Shown: piece after piece, positions 41,699-48,761 of the stretch
Position numbering within the stretch: the stretch's first letter is position 1
How the letters are laid out: the number at the start of each line of letters is the position of its first letter
Origin: Muribaculaceae bacterium
Lineage (GTDB): Bacteria > Bacteroidota > Bacteroidia > Bacteroidales > Muribaculaceae
Assembly (NCBI GenBank): GCA_022509085.1
Contig: JAFLTW010000015.1
Coordinates: 1 to 50,573 of the forward strand
Direction: 5' to 3'
Length of the DNA: 50,573 bases
Made by a program: the position numbers and the translations under genes
Notes under the pieces: model-generated
Told to the model about the DNA's origin: nothing
Seen by the model: only the letters and a program-made list of their open reading frames with translations
The model's database searches: none

Positions 41699-43231
41699 TC
41701 AGGAGCCCACCAGGGAGTCTTCGGCGGCAACGGCCTTGCGGCGCTTCGAGCTCCAGAGCTGCGACATCTGCTCCAGAGTCTTGCCCTTGGTCTCAGGCAC
41801 GAGGCGGGAGACGAACCATGCGGCAAGGATGCAGATGGTGCCGTAGAGAACGTAGACGAAGAAGTGGCCGAAACTCTCGCCCATGTCGCCCAGCGTCATG
41901 TTGTATAGAGGCACGAACGACGAGGAGACGATGAAGTTGAAAATCCATTGGAAGGCCACCGCGATGGCCATGGCCCCGCTGCGGATGGTGTTGGGGAAAA
42001 TCTCCGAGATCAGCACCCAGCAGATCGGGCCCCACGAGAACATGAAGCTCGCCGAATAGACCATGATGCTGACAACGGGCACGAAGGGCGATACAGCCAC
42101 GATGTTGCTGAAGGCCACCCCCAACGCACCCAGCGCCATGCCGAACGAGCCGAAAATCAGCAGCGGTTTGCGCCCCAGCTTCTCTACCGTGAAGATGGCC
42201 ACGAGCGTGAAGGCTATGTTGACGATACCCATTATCACCGTCTGCTCCATAGGATTGCCCATACCCATCGAGTCGAAGATACGCGGAGCGTAATAGAGCA
42301 CGGCATTGATGCCCACAGCCTGCTGGAACACGGACAGCATCACGCCGATGAAGATCACCAGCATGCCGAACGATAGCAGTCTGCCCTTCTCTTCGGTAAG
42401 TGTAGTCTTCACATTCTCCAGGATCTGACGCCCCTTGATGCGGCCGTTGATCCGCTCGAGCACGGTGAGGGCCTTGCGGTCGCGGCCACGAAGCACCAGA
42501 TAGCGCGGCGACTCAGGGATCACAAGCGACATTATCGTGAATACGCCGGCTACAAACGCCTCGCTTCCAAACATGTAGCGCCAGCCGGTCTGGATGGTCC
42601 AGGGGTCGGAGGTGGCGCTCACCTGATACACCGTCTCGCCTATCTTCTCTATCACCGGGTTGGTGTGCTCGCCGAGGATGAGGAAGTTGACGAAATAGAC
42701 CACGAGCTGACCGAAGATGATGGCAAACTGGTTCCACGACACGAGCTTGCCCCTTATCTCGGCCGGCGACACCTCAGCGATATACATCGGGCAGATGGCC
42801 GAGGCGAGGCCGACGCCTATGCCGCCCAACACCCTGTAGATGTTGAAGACGATGAGAAGGTTAAGATGGGGCACTCCCTTGTCGTAGAGCATAAACTCGG
42901 GCCAGTAGGAGCCCAGGGCCGACAGCAGGAAAAAGACGCCGGCCATGAAGAGCGACTTCTTGCGGCCGATGTAGGCTGCGCAGATGCCCGAAAGGGCGCT
43001 GCCGATGATGCACCCTATCAGGGCGCTCGACGACGTGATGCCGTGAATCACGTCGGTGTATACGAAGTCTTTCGCTCCGAGGAAGAAGGCCTGCAGACCC
43101 TTCTCGGCCCCGGAGATCACCGCCGTGTCGTAGCCGAAGAGCAGCCCTCCGCATACGGCCACGAGAACAATCATGAATAGGTAGCTCCGGCTACCGTTTG
43201 CTGCCGCTGTCTTATCCGCTGTCTTATCCAT
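41699..43231 (-). CDS. xylE: MFS sugar porter, xylose:proton symporter type
   Basis: This 510-residue inner-membrane protein has 12 predicted helices and the sugar-porter signatures: GGLLFGYDTAVISG in helix 1, AYIGRKKSLF between helices 2 and 3, PESPRYLVLRGR after helix 6 and PETKGKTLEQM after helix 12. These match the XylE/AraE/GLUT family. It starts 8 bases inside the end of the upstream xylulokinase gene, so the two are cotranscribed. Xylose is the likely cargo, judged from the partner kinase. An additional helix or insertion around residues 165-195 (TNPVIEKIGETVYQVSATSDP) is longer than in E. coli XylE. Confidence 0.9.
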   Translation of the reverse strand: MDKTADKTAAANGSRSYLFMIVLVAVCGGLLFGYDTAVISGAEKGLQAFFLGAKDFVYTDVIHGITSSSALIGCIIGSALSGICAAYIGRKKSLFMAGVFFLLSALGSYWPEFMLYDKGVPHLNLLIVFNIYRVLGGIGVGLASAICPMYIAEVSPAEIRGKLVSWNQFAIIFGQLVVYFVNFLILGEHTNPVIEKIGETVYQVSATSDPWTIQTGWRYMFGSEAFVAGVFTIMSLVIPESPRYLVLRGRDRKALTVLERINGRIKGRQILENVKTTLTEEKGRLLSFGMLVIFIGVMLSVFQQAVGINAVLYYAPRIFDSMGMGNPMEQTVIMGIVNIAFTLVAIFTVEKLGRKPLLIFGSFGMALGALGVAFSNIVAVSPFVPVVSIMVYSASFMFSWGPICWVLISEIFPNTIRSGAMAIAVAFQWIFNFIVSSSFVPLYNMTLGDMGESFGHFFVYVLYGTICILAAWFVSRLVPETKGKTLEQMSQLWSSKRRKAVAAEDSLVGS

Positions 43232-44735
43232 TGCTCCTTAATATGTTTTCGAGGATCTCTTTCCATCTGCTGTAGGCCTCGAGATATTCATTCTTGTGCC
43301 GGATGTCGGGCTCGATCACGCCCAGCTTCCTGAGCGAGGCGAAGGCCTCGGCGTTGTCTTTATATATTCCGGCTCCCATTCCGGCACCCTTTGCCGCGCC
43401 GGCCGCGCCGTCGGTCTCGTAGAGCTCGATGGTGGCGCCGCTCGTGCCGGCGAGCGTGGAGCGGAAGATGTCGGAGAGGAACATGTTGGCCCTCCCGGCG
43501 TGGATCTTTTCGATGTCCATGCCGATGCCGCGCATGATGTCCATGCCGTAGACGAAGGAGAAGACGATGCCCTCCTGGGCTGCCCTGAGCAGCTGGGCCT
43601 TGCCGTGCTTGTTGAAGTTGATGCCGTGGATGGAGCAGCCCACCTCGCGGTTTTGCAGGACGCGCTCGGCGCCGTTGCCGAAGGGGATGATGCTCACGCC
43701 CTCGCTGCCGATGGCCACGGAGGCCATCATGCCGTTCATCTCCTCATACGAGACGCCCTCGGGAGCCACATTGCGGCGCATCCATGCGTTGAGGATACCC
43801 GTGCCGTTGATGCAGGCCATAATGCCCAGGCGCGTGAGCTCGGGGGTGTAGTTTACGTGGGCAAAGGTGTTGACGCGGCTCTTGGGGTCGTATTCCACCT
43901 TGCCCGAGATGCCATACACCACACCGCTCGTGCCGGCCGTGGAGGCCACCTCGCCGGGGTTGAACACGTTGAGCGAGAGGGCATTGTTGGGCTGGTCGCC
44001 GGCACGGTAGGATATGGGTGTGCCCTTGCGCAGTCCCAGCTCTTCGGCGGCGCTTGCCGACACCTCGGCCTGCACGGCGAAGGTGGGGGTGAGCTCGGGA
44101 AGCAGGTCTTCGCCGATGCCGAAGTAGTCGAGCAGGAACGAGGCGGGGCGCTTCTCCTTGAAGTCCCAGAGCATGCATTCCGAAAGGCCCTCGATGGTGG
44201 TGTTGACCGAGCCGCTCAAGCGCATGGCGATGTAGTCGCCCGGAAGCATGAATTTATATATCCTGTCGAAAATATCGGGTTCGTTTTCCTTCACCCACGC
44301 CAGCTTGCTGGCGGTGAAGTTGCCCGGGGAGTTGAGCAGGTGGGAGAGGCACGTCTCCTCGCCTATCTCGCGGCAGGCCTTCTCGCCATAGGGCACGGCG
44401 CGCGAGTCGCACCATATGATGGAGGGGCGCAACACTTTGTGGTCGCGGTCTATGCACACCAGGCCATGCATCTGGTAGGAGATGCCGATGGCGGCTATCT
44501 GCTCGCCCGTTGCGCCGCTGTCGGCCATCACCTTGCGCAGCGCGAGCTTCATGTTGTCCCACCACATGGCCGGGTCCTGCTCGGCCCAGCCGGCCTTGAC
44601 GGCCAGGATCGGAGCCTCCGTCTTGGGGTAAAACTCGGAGGCTACGCATTCTCCGGTGGCGGCGTCGACCAGCGAGGCCTTTACCGACGAACTCCCAATG
44701 TCTAATCCTAAGAGATATAAAGTTGCCATATTCAT
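43224..44735 (-). CDS. xylB: xylulokinase (FGGY family)
   Basis: This 503-residue cytoplasmic sugar kinase phosphorylates D-xylulose to xylulose 5-phosphate. The N-terminal ATPase motif is GLDIGSSSVKASLVD, followed by GWAEQDPAMWWDN and GISYQMHGLV, which are typical of XylB. The C-terminal half has STAGTSGVVYG and the FGGY-like region TSGATIELYETDGAAGAAKG. Either Met1 or Met3 (44729) could be the start. The transporter gene overlaps its end by 8 bases. Xylose isomerase, the usual partner (xylA), is not in the window. Promoter element: a -7 TAATTTTG at 44755-44748. Confidence 0.92.
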   Translation of the reverse strand: MNMATLYLLGLDIGSSSVKASLVDAATGECVASEFYPKTEAPILAVKAGWAEQDPAMWWDNMKLALRKVMADSGATGEQIAAIGISYQMHGLVCIDRDHKVLRPSIIWCDSRAVPYGEKACREIGEETCLSHLLNSPGNFTASKLAWVKENEPDIFDRIYKFMLPGDYIAMRLSGSVNTTIEGLSECMLWDFKEKRPASFLLDYFGIGEDLLPELTPTFAVQAEVSASAAEELGLRKGTPISYRAGDQPNNALSLNVFNPGEVASTAGTSGVVYGISGKVEYDPKSRVNTFAHVNYTPELTRLGIMACINGTGILNAWMRRNVAPEGVSYEEMNGMMASVAIGSEGVSIIPFGNGAERVLQNREVGCSIHGINFNKHGKAQLLRAAQEGIVFSFVYGMDIMRGIGMDIEKIHAGRANMFLSDIFRSTLAGTSGATIELYETDGAAGAAKGAGMGAGIYKDNAEAFASLRKLGVIEPDIRHKNEYLEAYSRWKEILENILRSNG

Positions 44736-44747
44736 TTTATTTTTTCA

Positions 44748-44755
44748 CAAAATTA
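44748..44755 (-). promoter_or_regulatory. -7 element of the xylB-xylE operon
   Basis: The minus strand reads TAATTTTG, a match to TAnnTTTG, 12 bases before the xylB ATG at 44735 and 18 before the Met at 44729. No -33 element is clear. The short leader favours the second Met. Confidence 0.45.
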
Positions 44756-44899
44756 GGGAAATGTTACCGATTTACGTTTTTGGCTATGTATCATTTTGCG
44801 AACTGTAATGTTACATAAGCCGTATATCCACAAATTTTTCTGCCACGGATTGAGAAATTTAATGTTATTTTGTGGATAATTTCGAAAATTAATAAACGT

Positions 44900-46639
44900 A
44901 TGAGAAAGTTTATGTGTGGTGCCCTTATGATGGCCGTTGCCGGCACGATGGCTGCCGGCGATGCACGCTTTGCCTACTATACCTACAGCGGCAACGACGC
45001 GCGCTTCGACAAGGAGCTTAACGCCTCGACCCAATACCTCAACCCCATCCTGGCCGGCTTCTATCCCGACCCCTCGATCTGCAGGAAGGGCGACACGTTC
45101 TATCTCGTAAACTCCTCCTTCTCCTTCTTCCCGGGCGTGCCTATCTTCGAGAGCAAAGACCTGGTAAACTGGAGGCAGATTGGCCATGTGCTCTCGCGTG
45201 AGTCTCAGCTCGAGCTTAAAGACCTTGGCGTATCGCGCGGCATATATGCCCCGGCCATCAGCTACAACAAAAACAACGACACCTTCTATATGGTCACCAC
45301 CCTCGTAGACAACGGCGGAAACTTCTTCGTGAAGAGCAAAGACCCTTCCAAGGGCTGGAGCGACCCCATCTGGCTGCCGGCAGTCGACGGTATCGACCCG
45401 TCGTTTCTTTTTGACGATGACGGTAAGGGCTACATTGTGCATAATGCTCCCGTCTTCGGCACGGCTGCATATGAAGGGGAACGGGCTATCCGTCTGCTGC
45501 ATTTCGATGTTGACAGCGACGCCACTGTGGGCGACCCCATAGAGATAGTGAGAAGCGGCACCCACGTGAGACCCAACCCCATATGGATTGAGGGTCCGCA
45601 CCTCTACCATATCGGCGACTGGTATTACCTGATGTGTGCCGAGGGTGGCACGTGCGAAGACCACAGTGAGGTGATCTTCCGCGCCAAGAATCCCGAAGGT
45701 CCGTGGGAGGAGTCGCCGCTCAACCCTATCCTGACCCAGCGTGAGGGGCTGCCGGCTGACCGGGCCGACATTGTAACCAGCACCGGCCATGCCGACATCA
45801 TCCAGGATGCCGACGGCAACTGGTGGGCCGTATTCCTGGGTTGCCGCCCTTATGAGGGCGACCTCTACAATACGGGACGCGACACGTTCCTGCTCCCGGT
45901 GGAATGGCGCGACGGTTGGCCCGTGATCCTCGAGCCCGGAGTGCCTGTGCCCACGGTGATTTGCAAGGAAGGACTACAGCCCGGCACGGGTGATTTCCTG
46001 ACGGGAAATTTCAACTATACCGACAGGTTTGACGGCGACCGACTTGACGACAAGTGGATCTTTCTGCGCAACCCCCTTCCGGGCTTCTACGAACTGGGTG
46101 AGGGTGGACTGACGCTGCATCCGGCCTCGGGCGACGTTACCCGCAAGGAACGTCTCTCGGCAATCTTCCGCCGCCAGCAGCATACCGACTTCACGGCCGA
46201 GACGGAGCTCGACTTCACTCCCTCCGCAGCGGGCGACCTGGCAGGCATGGTATTGCTGCAAAACGAGGACTACAACTTCATCCTGGGCAAGACCAAAGGC
46301 ACCGAAGGCGACATCCTCATCCTCCGTCGCAATGCCGGCCCCGCGGCATCTCTCGCAGCCTCGCCCGATACGGATCAGGCCGCATCTGAAGCCGGACTGC
46401 TCACTTCAGAAACGGGTCTGCTCGCGTCTGCACCGCTCGCTGACGGACCGGTAAAACTGCGAATTGAGGGCAAGGGAAAACTCTATTCCTTCTACTATCA
46501 GCCTTCCGGCTCTGCCTCCTGGCTCCCGTTGGCCCTCGACGTCGACGCCTCCAACCTCAGCACCTCCCTCTCGGGCGGCTTCATCGGCGCCGTCATCGGC
46601 CTCTACGCCACCACGGGCTGCGACGACCTGCCGCAGTAA
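44900..46639 (+). CDS. glycoside hydrolase family 43 (beta-xylosidase / arabinofuranosidase type)
   Basis: This 579-residue secreted enzyme has a signal peptide (MRKFMCGALMMAVAGTMAAG; the frame also holds an ATG at 44870, less likely) and a five-bladed GH43 domain. The three catalytic acids lie in AGFYPDPSICRKGD (Asp base), GIDPSFLFDDDGKG (pKa-tuning Asp) and WIEGPHLYHI (Glu acid). A C-terminal concanavalin-like domain of the XynB type follows (about 385-579). The protein ends abruptly at ATTGCDDLPQ, where relatives usually continue through an aromatic strand, so a short C-terminal truncation is possible. It is divergent from xylB-xylE and probably supplies xylose from xylan fragments. The exact specificity is not determined. 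Confidence 0.9.
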   Translation: MRKFMCGALMMAVAGTMAAGDARFAYYTYSGNDARFDKELNASTQYLNPILAGFYPDPSICRKGDTFYLVNSSFSFFPGVPIFESKDLVNWRQIGHVLSRESQLELKDLGVSRGIYAPAISYNKNNDTFYMVTTLVDNGGNFFVKSKDPSKGWSDPIWLPAVDGIDPSFLFDDDGKGYIVHNAPVFGTAAYEGERAIRLLHFDVDSDATVGDPIEIVRSGTHVRPNPIWIEGPHLYHIGDWYYLMCAEGGTCEDHSEVIFRAKNPEGPWEESPLNPILTQREGLPADRADIVTSTGHADIIQDADGNWWAVFLGCRPYEGDLYNTGRDTFLLPVEWRDGWPVILEPGVPVPTVICKEGLQPGTGDFLTGNFNYTDRFDGDRLDDKWIFLRNPLPGFYELGEGGLTLHPASGDVTRKERLSAIFRRQQHTDFTAETELDFTPSAAGDLAGMVLLQNEDYNFILGKTKGTEGDILILRRNAGPAASLAASPDTDQAASEAGLLTSETGLLASAPLADGPVKLRIEGKGKLYSFYYQPSGSASWLPLALDVDASNLSTSLSGGFIGAVIGLYATTGCDDLPQ

Positions 46640-46682
46640 CCGCGACCTCCGCCCCAAGAAAAAGCCGCGTCGCGGCTCCTCT

Positions 46683-46860
46683 CTGACTGGGAAGAACCGC
46701 GCCCCCGCGGTTCAGAAAGAGAGAATGTACCGCGAGGGCGCGGCACCTCCCAGTCAGCGAGGGCGCGGTATTTCCCAGTGTGTACTCGTCCACCGGGAAA
46801 AGCCCCTGCGGGGCTTTAGGTGCGCAACCCCATACAAGCAAATCGCGAAGCGATAGCGCC
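46683..46860. repeat. cluster of palindromes and direct repeats after the GH43 gene
   Basis: The 385-base gap from 46640 to 47024 has no convincing gene but is dense in small structures. These are inverted arms CTGACTGGGA (46683-46692) and TCCCAGTCAG (46748-46757), enclosing a perfect hairpin GAACCGCG-CCCC-CGCGGTTC (46694-46713). Two 24-base direct repeats containing GCGAGGGCGCGG follow (46731-46754 and 46756-46779). The hairpins AAAGCCCC-TGC-GGGGCTTT (46799-46817) and ATCGC-GAA-GCGAT (46842-46854) come next. It looks like intergenic repeat debris. Confidence 0.7.
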
Positions 46861-46887
46861 GTCTGGGGATTACGTAACCCCATCCCT

Positions 46888-46915
46888 AAAATCAACATCG
46901 GAGATGTTGAAGGTA
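46888..46915 (+). repeat. 28-bp repeat, copy 1
   Basis: A 28-base sequence with the palindromic core TCAACATCGGAGATGTTGA occurs here and again, without a mismatch, at 48671-48698 in the same orientation. CAACATC pairs with GATGTTG around GGA. Copies flank the small unknown gene and the Abi_2 gene. Confidence 0.85.
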
Positions 46916-47024
46916 CGACAGCTCGGCTTCGGGTGCACAGCCCCTGCATAAAATAAGTGCTTTATTCTACCGCGAAGGTAGGATAATACATACGATGTCT
47001 AAAAGACAATTTTAAATAAGTTCG

Positions 47025-47303
47025 TTATTCTTCTGGCTCAAATTCTATTTCCAACACTCCGGCATTTCCCCACTCAATTGATTCGTAAACCCAGAATTTT
47101 AACTCATCTGACAATTCATTTATTGTCTTACCTTTTTTGAAATTATCAATGATTGTATCAATTTGTTCTGGAGCTGAAAAACCATCTTTCAAGATGGTCA
47201 AAACCTTGATAAGTCTTTGACGCGATTTATCGCTCAAAGCTCGATTCAACTTAAGTTCACGGGTAATGTGACCTAATTTTGCAATAGTACTACGAGAGGG
47301 CAT
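47025..47303 (-). CDS. small protein of unknown function
   Basis: This 92-residue protein begins MPSRSTIAKLGHITRELKLN, has a mainly helical, charged middle (LSDKSRQRLIKVLTILKDGF) and ends in an acidic tail (LEIEFEPEE). The frame is open upstream to 47411. However, a promoter match (47358-47328) lies inside that extension, so the ATG at 47303 with a leader of about 18 bases is preferred. I do not recognise a family. AT-rich composition and the place next to an Abi_2 gene in a repeat-flanked island suggest an accessory gene, possibly related to defence. There is no direct evidence of function. Confidence 0.6.
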   Translation of the reverse strand: MPSRSTIAKLGHITRELKLNRALSDKSRQRLIKVLTILKDGFSAPEQIDTIIDNFKKGKTINELSDELKFWVYESIEWGNAGVLEIEFEPEE

Positions 47304-47327
47304 TTCTTTTTTTATTTTATCACAAAG

Positions 47328-47358
47328 CAAAATTAAATAGAACATCAATACAAGACAA
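47328..47358 (-). promoter_or_regulatory. promoter of the small unknown gene
   Basis: On the minus strand a TTG core (47358-47356), a 20-base spacer and TAATTTTG (47335-47328) match the Bacteroidetes pattern. Transcription would start near 47321, just upstream of the ATG at 47303. Confidence 0.55.
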
Positions 47359-47404
47359 TGTGCCTTAACAGTTATTAACAATTGACTCATATATAGTTTA
47401 CTGA

Positions 47405-47575
47405 CACACATTAATAAATTTTAACGAAAAATTCAGGTTCCAGGATGTTGTATGGAAGTCAGTTGTCGCCTCCCCATGGGATATAGGAAAGGTTTTCATT
47501 TACGATTACTGGAACGATGTCGGTGTCCCCTTGAATCCCGCTGCGGAGTTGACGGTGAAGGCAGCCCTTGCCTGA
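47405..47575 (+). pseudogene. relic of a protein-coding gene (3' end only)
   Basis: A frame of 56 codons runs from just after a TGA at 47402 to a TGA at 47573. It has no ATG, but the product reads like a real protein end (FQDVVWKSVVASPWDIGKV, then FIYDYWNDVGVPLNPAAEL). This suggests the remains of a gene whose 5' part was lost, with GC content above its surroundings. I do not recognise the family. A small hairpin CCATAACTT/AAGTTATGG (47630-47663) lies beyond it. Nothing else is seen between 47304 and 47690 apart from the promoter of the small gene. Confidence 0.4.
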
Positions 47576-47690
47576 ACACCGGGAAGGTCTTCGACCGAAG
47601 AAAGGTTGAGATTAGGTTGTAAAGAAAATCCATAACTTGCTGAAGTTGTCAGTGAAGTTATGGAGTTATGCGGTTTCGGAAAAGACGTGC

Positions 47691-48380
47691 TTATAGCTGG
47701 TTAATTTTTGACCATACTTTTTTGACATGGTCCAAACCATAGAGAAGAGAACTACTGTCAATACCCATCCATTCAAACAGAGTGTGTAAACTGTTATAGG
47801 AATTCATTATGTAGGAAGTATCAATTACAGGTTGCCTTAAGGCGAAACAAATAGGCTCATGATGGGCAATTCTATTTCTTAAAATATTGATACCGTCCAG
47901 TTCATTAAACATATAAGTGTTATTATATTGACATTGTGCAGTTGAACGAGGTTTGTTTGGAAAAATCGCCAATAATGAGCGACCTACTGCCCTATATTGA
48001 GGATTGGCAAACATGTATTTCCATACACCAAATTCCATTTCGGCAAGCAACTTTGTATGGGAATAATTATTATTCCTCAGCAAACGATTATATGCCTTGC
48101 GAATAATATTTGCACTGTCGCGGCAACCTGGACCGTCAAATATACCTCCGGGCATAATGGCATCTCTCAGCCAGTCATTCCCCAATCTTGAAACAAGAAT
48201 ATTATTGATGGCGTTTCTTATGGCCACCTCAAAGCAACTTAAAAGAGTGAAAACCTCTTGCGACATATTTAGGTTAAGACGGTAGAGAGTCATCGTCTTT
48301 CTCGTATTATTACCACAAGCTGTAAGGTAACGCTGTAACCTTTCTTGGGATAAAATTGATTGAAATTCCTTAAATTTCAT
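47691..48380 (-). CDS. Abi_2 / AbiF-type HEPN abortive-infection protein
   Basis: This 229-residue protein fits the Abi_2 (AbiD/AbiF) family: an N-terminal segment LQRYLTACGNNTRKTMTLY, the conserved helix CFEVAIRNAINN (residues 49-60) and a C-terminal HEPN motif RNRIAHHEPI. In the latter, Arg168 and His173 form an RxxxxH ribonuclease site. HEPN proteins of this type are RNases that shut down the cell after phage infection. AbiF members have been described as toxins held by a structured RNA antitoxin and as relatives of Cas13. Here a putative short structured RNA lies 66 bases upstream on the opposite strand (48446-48494). No promoter consensus was found for the gene itself. AT-rich composition indicates transfer. 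Confidence 0.85.
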   Translation of the reverse strand: MKFKEFQSILSQERLQRYLTACGNNTRKTMTLYRLNLNMSQEVFTLLSCFEVAIRNAINNILVSRLGNDWLRDAIMPGGIFDGPGCRDSANIIRKAYNRLLRNNNYSHTKLLAEMEFGVWKYMFANPQYRAVGRSLLAIFPNKPRSTAQCQYNNTYMFNELDGINILRNRIAHHEPICFALRQPVIDTSYIMNSYNSLHTLFEWMGIDSSSLLYGLDHVKKVWSKINQL

Positions 48381-48388
48381 ATAATTTT

Positions 48389-48409
48389 AATCTTTAATGA
48401 TTAAAGATT
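48389..48409. promoter_or_regulatory. perfect palindrome between the Abi_2 gene and the RNA promoter
   Basis: AATCTTTAA (48389-48397), TGA, TTAAAGATT (48401-48409) is a perfect 9-bp inverted repeat. It lies 9 bases upstream of the Abi_2 start and its right arm overlaps the -33 element of the divergent RNA promoter. It could be an operator or a 5'-leader hairpin of the toxin mRNA. Confidence 0.55.
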
Positions 48410-48439
48410 TGTTTAAATCAAAAGAAAACACTATTTTTG
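48408..48439 (+). promoter_or_regulatory. promoter of the putative small RNA
   Basis: TTTG (48408-48411), a 20-base spacer and TATTTTTG (48432-48439) match the Bacteroidetes consensus exactly. A second inverted repeat AACACT/AGTGTT (48427-48432, 48441-48446) encloses the -7 element. No coding frame follows on this strand. Confidence 0.7.
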
Positions 48440-48445
48440 CAGTGT

Positions 48446-48494
48446 TGATTCCCGGTAGCCCCTGATTCGTCAAGCTATCGGGTTTAGTTTTTAT
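48446..48494 (+). ncRNA. putative short structured RNA next to the Abi_2 gene (possible RNA antitoxin)
   Basis: The predicted transcript of about 50 bases has a short leader and a 9-bp stem, CCCGGTAGC (48451-48459) with GCTATCGGG (48474-48482). The loop is 14 bases and the T-rich stretch TTTAGTTTTTAT follows. The single non-Watson-Crick position is G-U on the plus strand but A-C on the minus strand, and the T-run is only on the plus side, so the plus strand is the likely RNA. TTGA in the leader (48445-48448) can pair with TCAA in the loop (48470-48473), a possible pseudoknot. The role is inferred from the neighbouring HEPN gene; an orphan promoter-terminator pair is the main alternative. Confidence 0.45.
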
Positions 48495-48761
48495 ATTGCA
48501 AAATTACAAAATTTTAGAGGAACACCGATAGATTATTTACGCGAATAATACATACGCCGCGGATGCGTCTGCATTTGCCGGAGTTAAGCAACTTCACGTT
48601 GCGCCAGCCTCCGTAGAACAAATAACGGACGGGAAAATGACGTTATGAAGGTTATTCAACGCCCACCCCCAAAATCAACATCGGAGATGTTGAAGGTATA
48701 ACCATTCTTTCTTTTTATTAGATGCGTTCGTCAATGCTTAATTGTTGCCAATGTCTCATTG
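48495..48761. other. gene-free stretch between the small RNA and the DUF6088 gene
   Basis: No convincing gene is present in these 267 bases. It holds copy 2 of the 28-bp palindromic repeat (48671-48698) and an ACCGATAG (48524-48531) that matches the complement of the small-RNA stem. GC-richer scrambled sequence (about 48550-48660) resembles the debris after the GH43 gene. Confidence 0.6.
48671..48698 (+). repeat. 28-bp repeat, copy 2
   Basis: Identical to 46888-46915 over 28 bases and in the same orientation, with core TCAACATCGGAGATGTTGA. The two copies are 1.78 kb apart and bracket the small unknown gene, the gene relic, the Abi_2 gene and the putative RNA. Confidence 0.85.

Noticed and set aside
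43296..44705. A 469-codon open frame antisense to xylB
   Set aside because: The sense frame has all xylulokinase motifs; the antisense product is Gly/Val/His-rich without any motif.
46464..46856. A 130-codon frame overlapping the end of GH43
   Set aside because: It is Ser/Pro/Arg-rich and runs through the hairpin debris, so it is a shifted-frame artefact.
47304..47411. Start of the small gene at 47411
   Set aside because: A promoter match lies inside this extension and the added residues look like translated AT-rich intergenic DNA.
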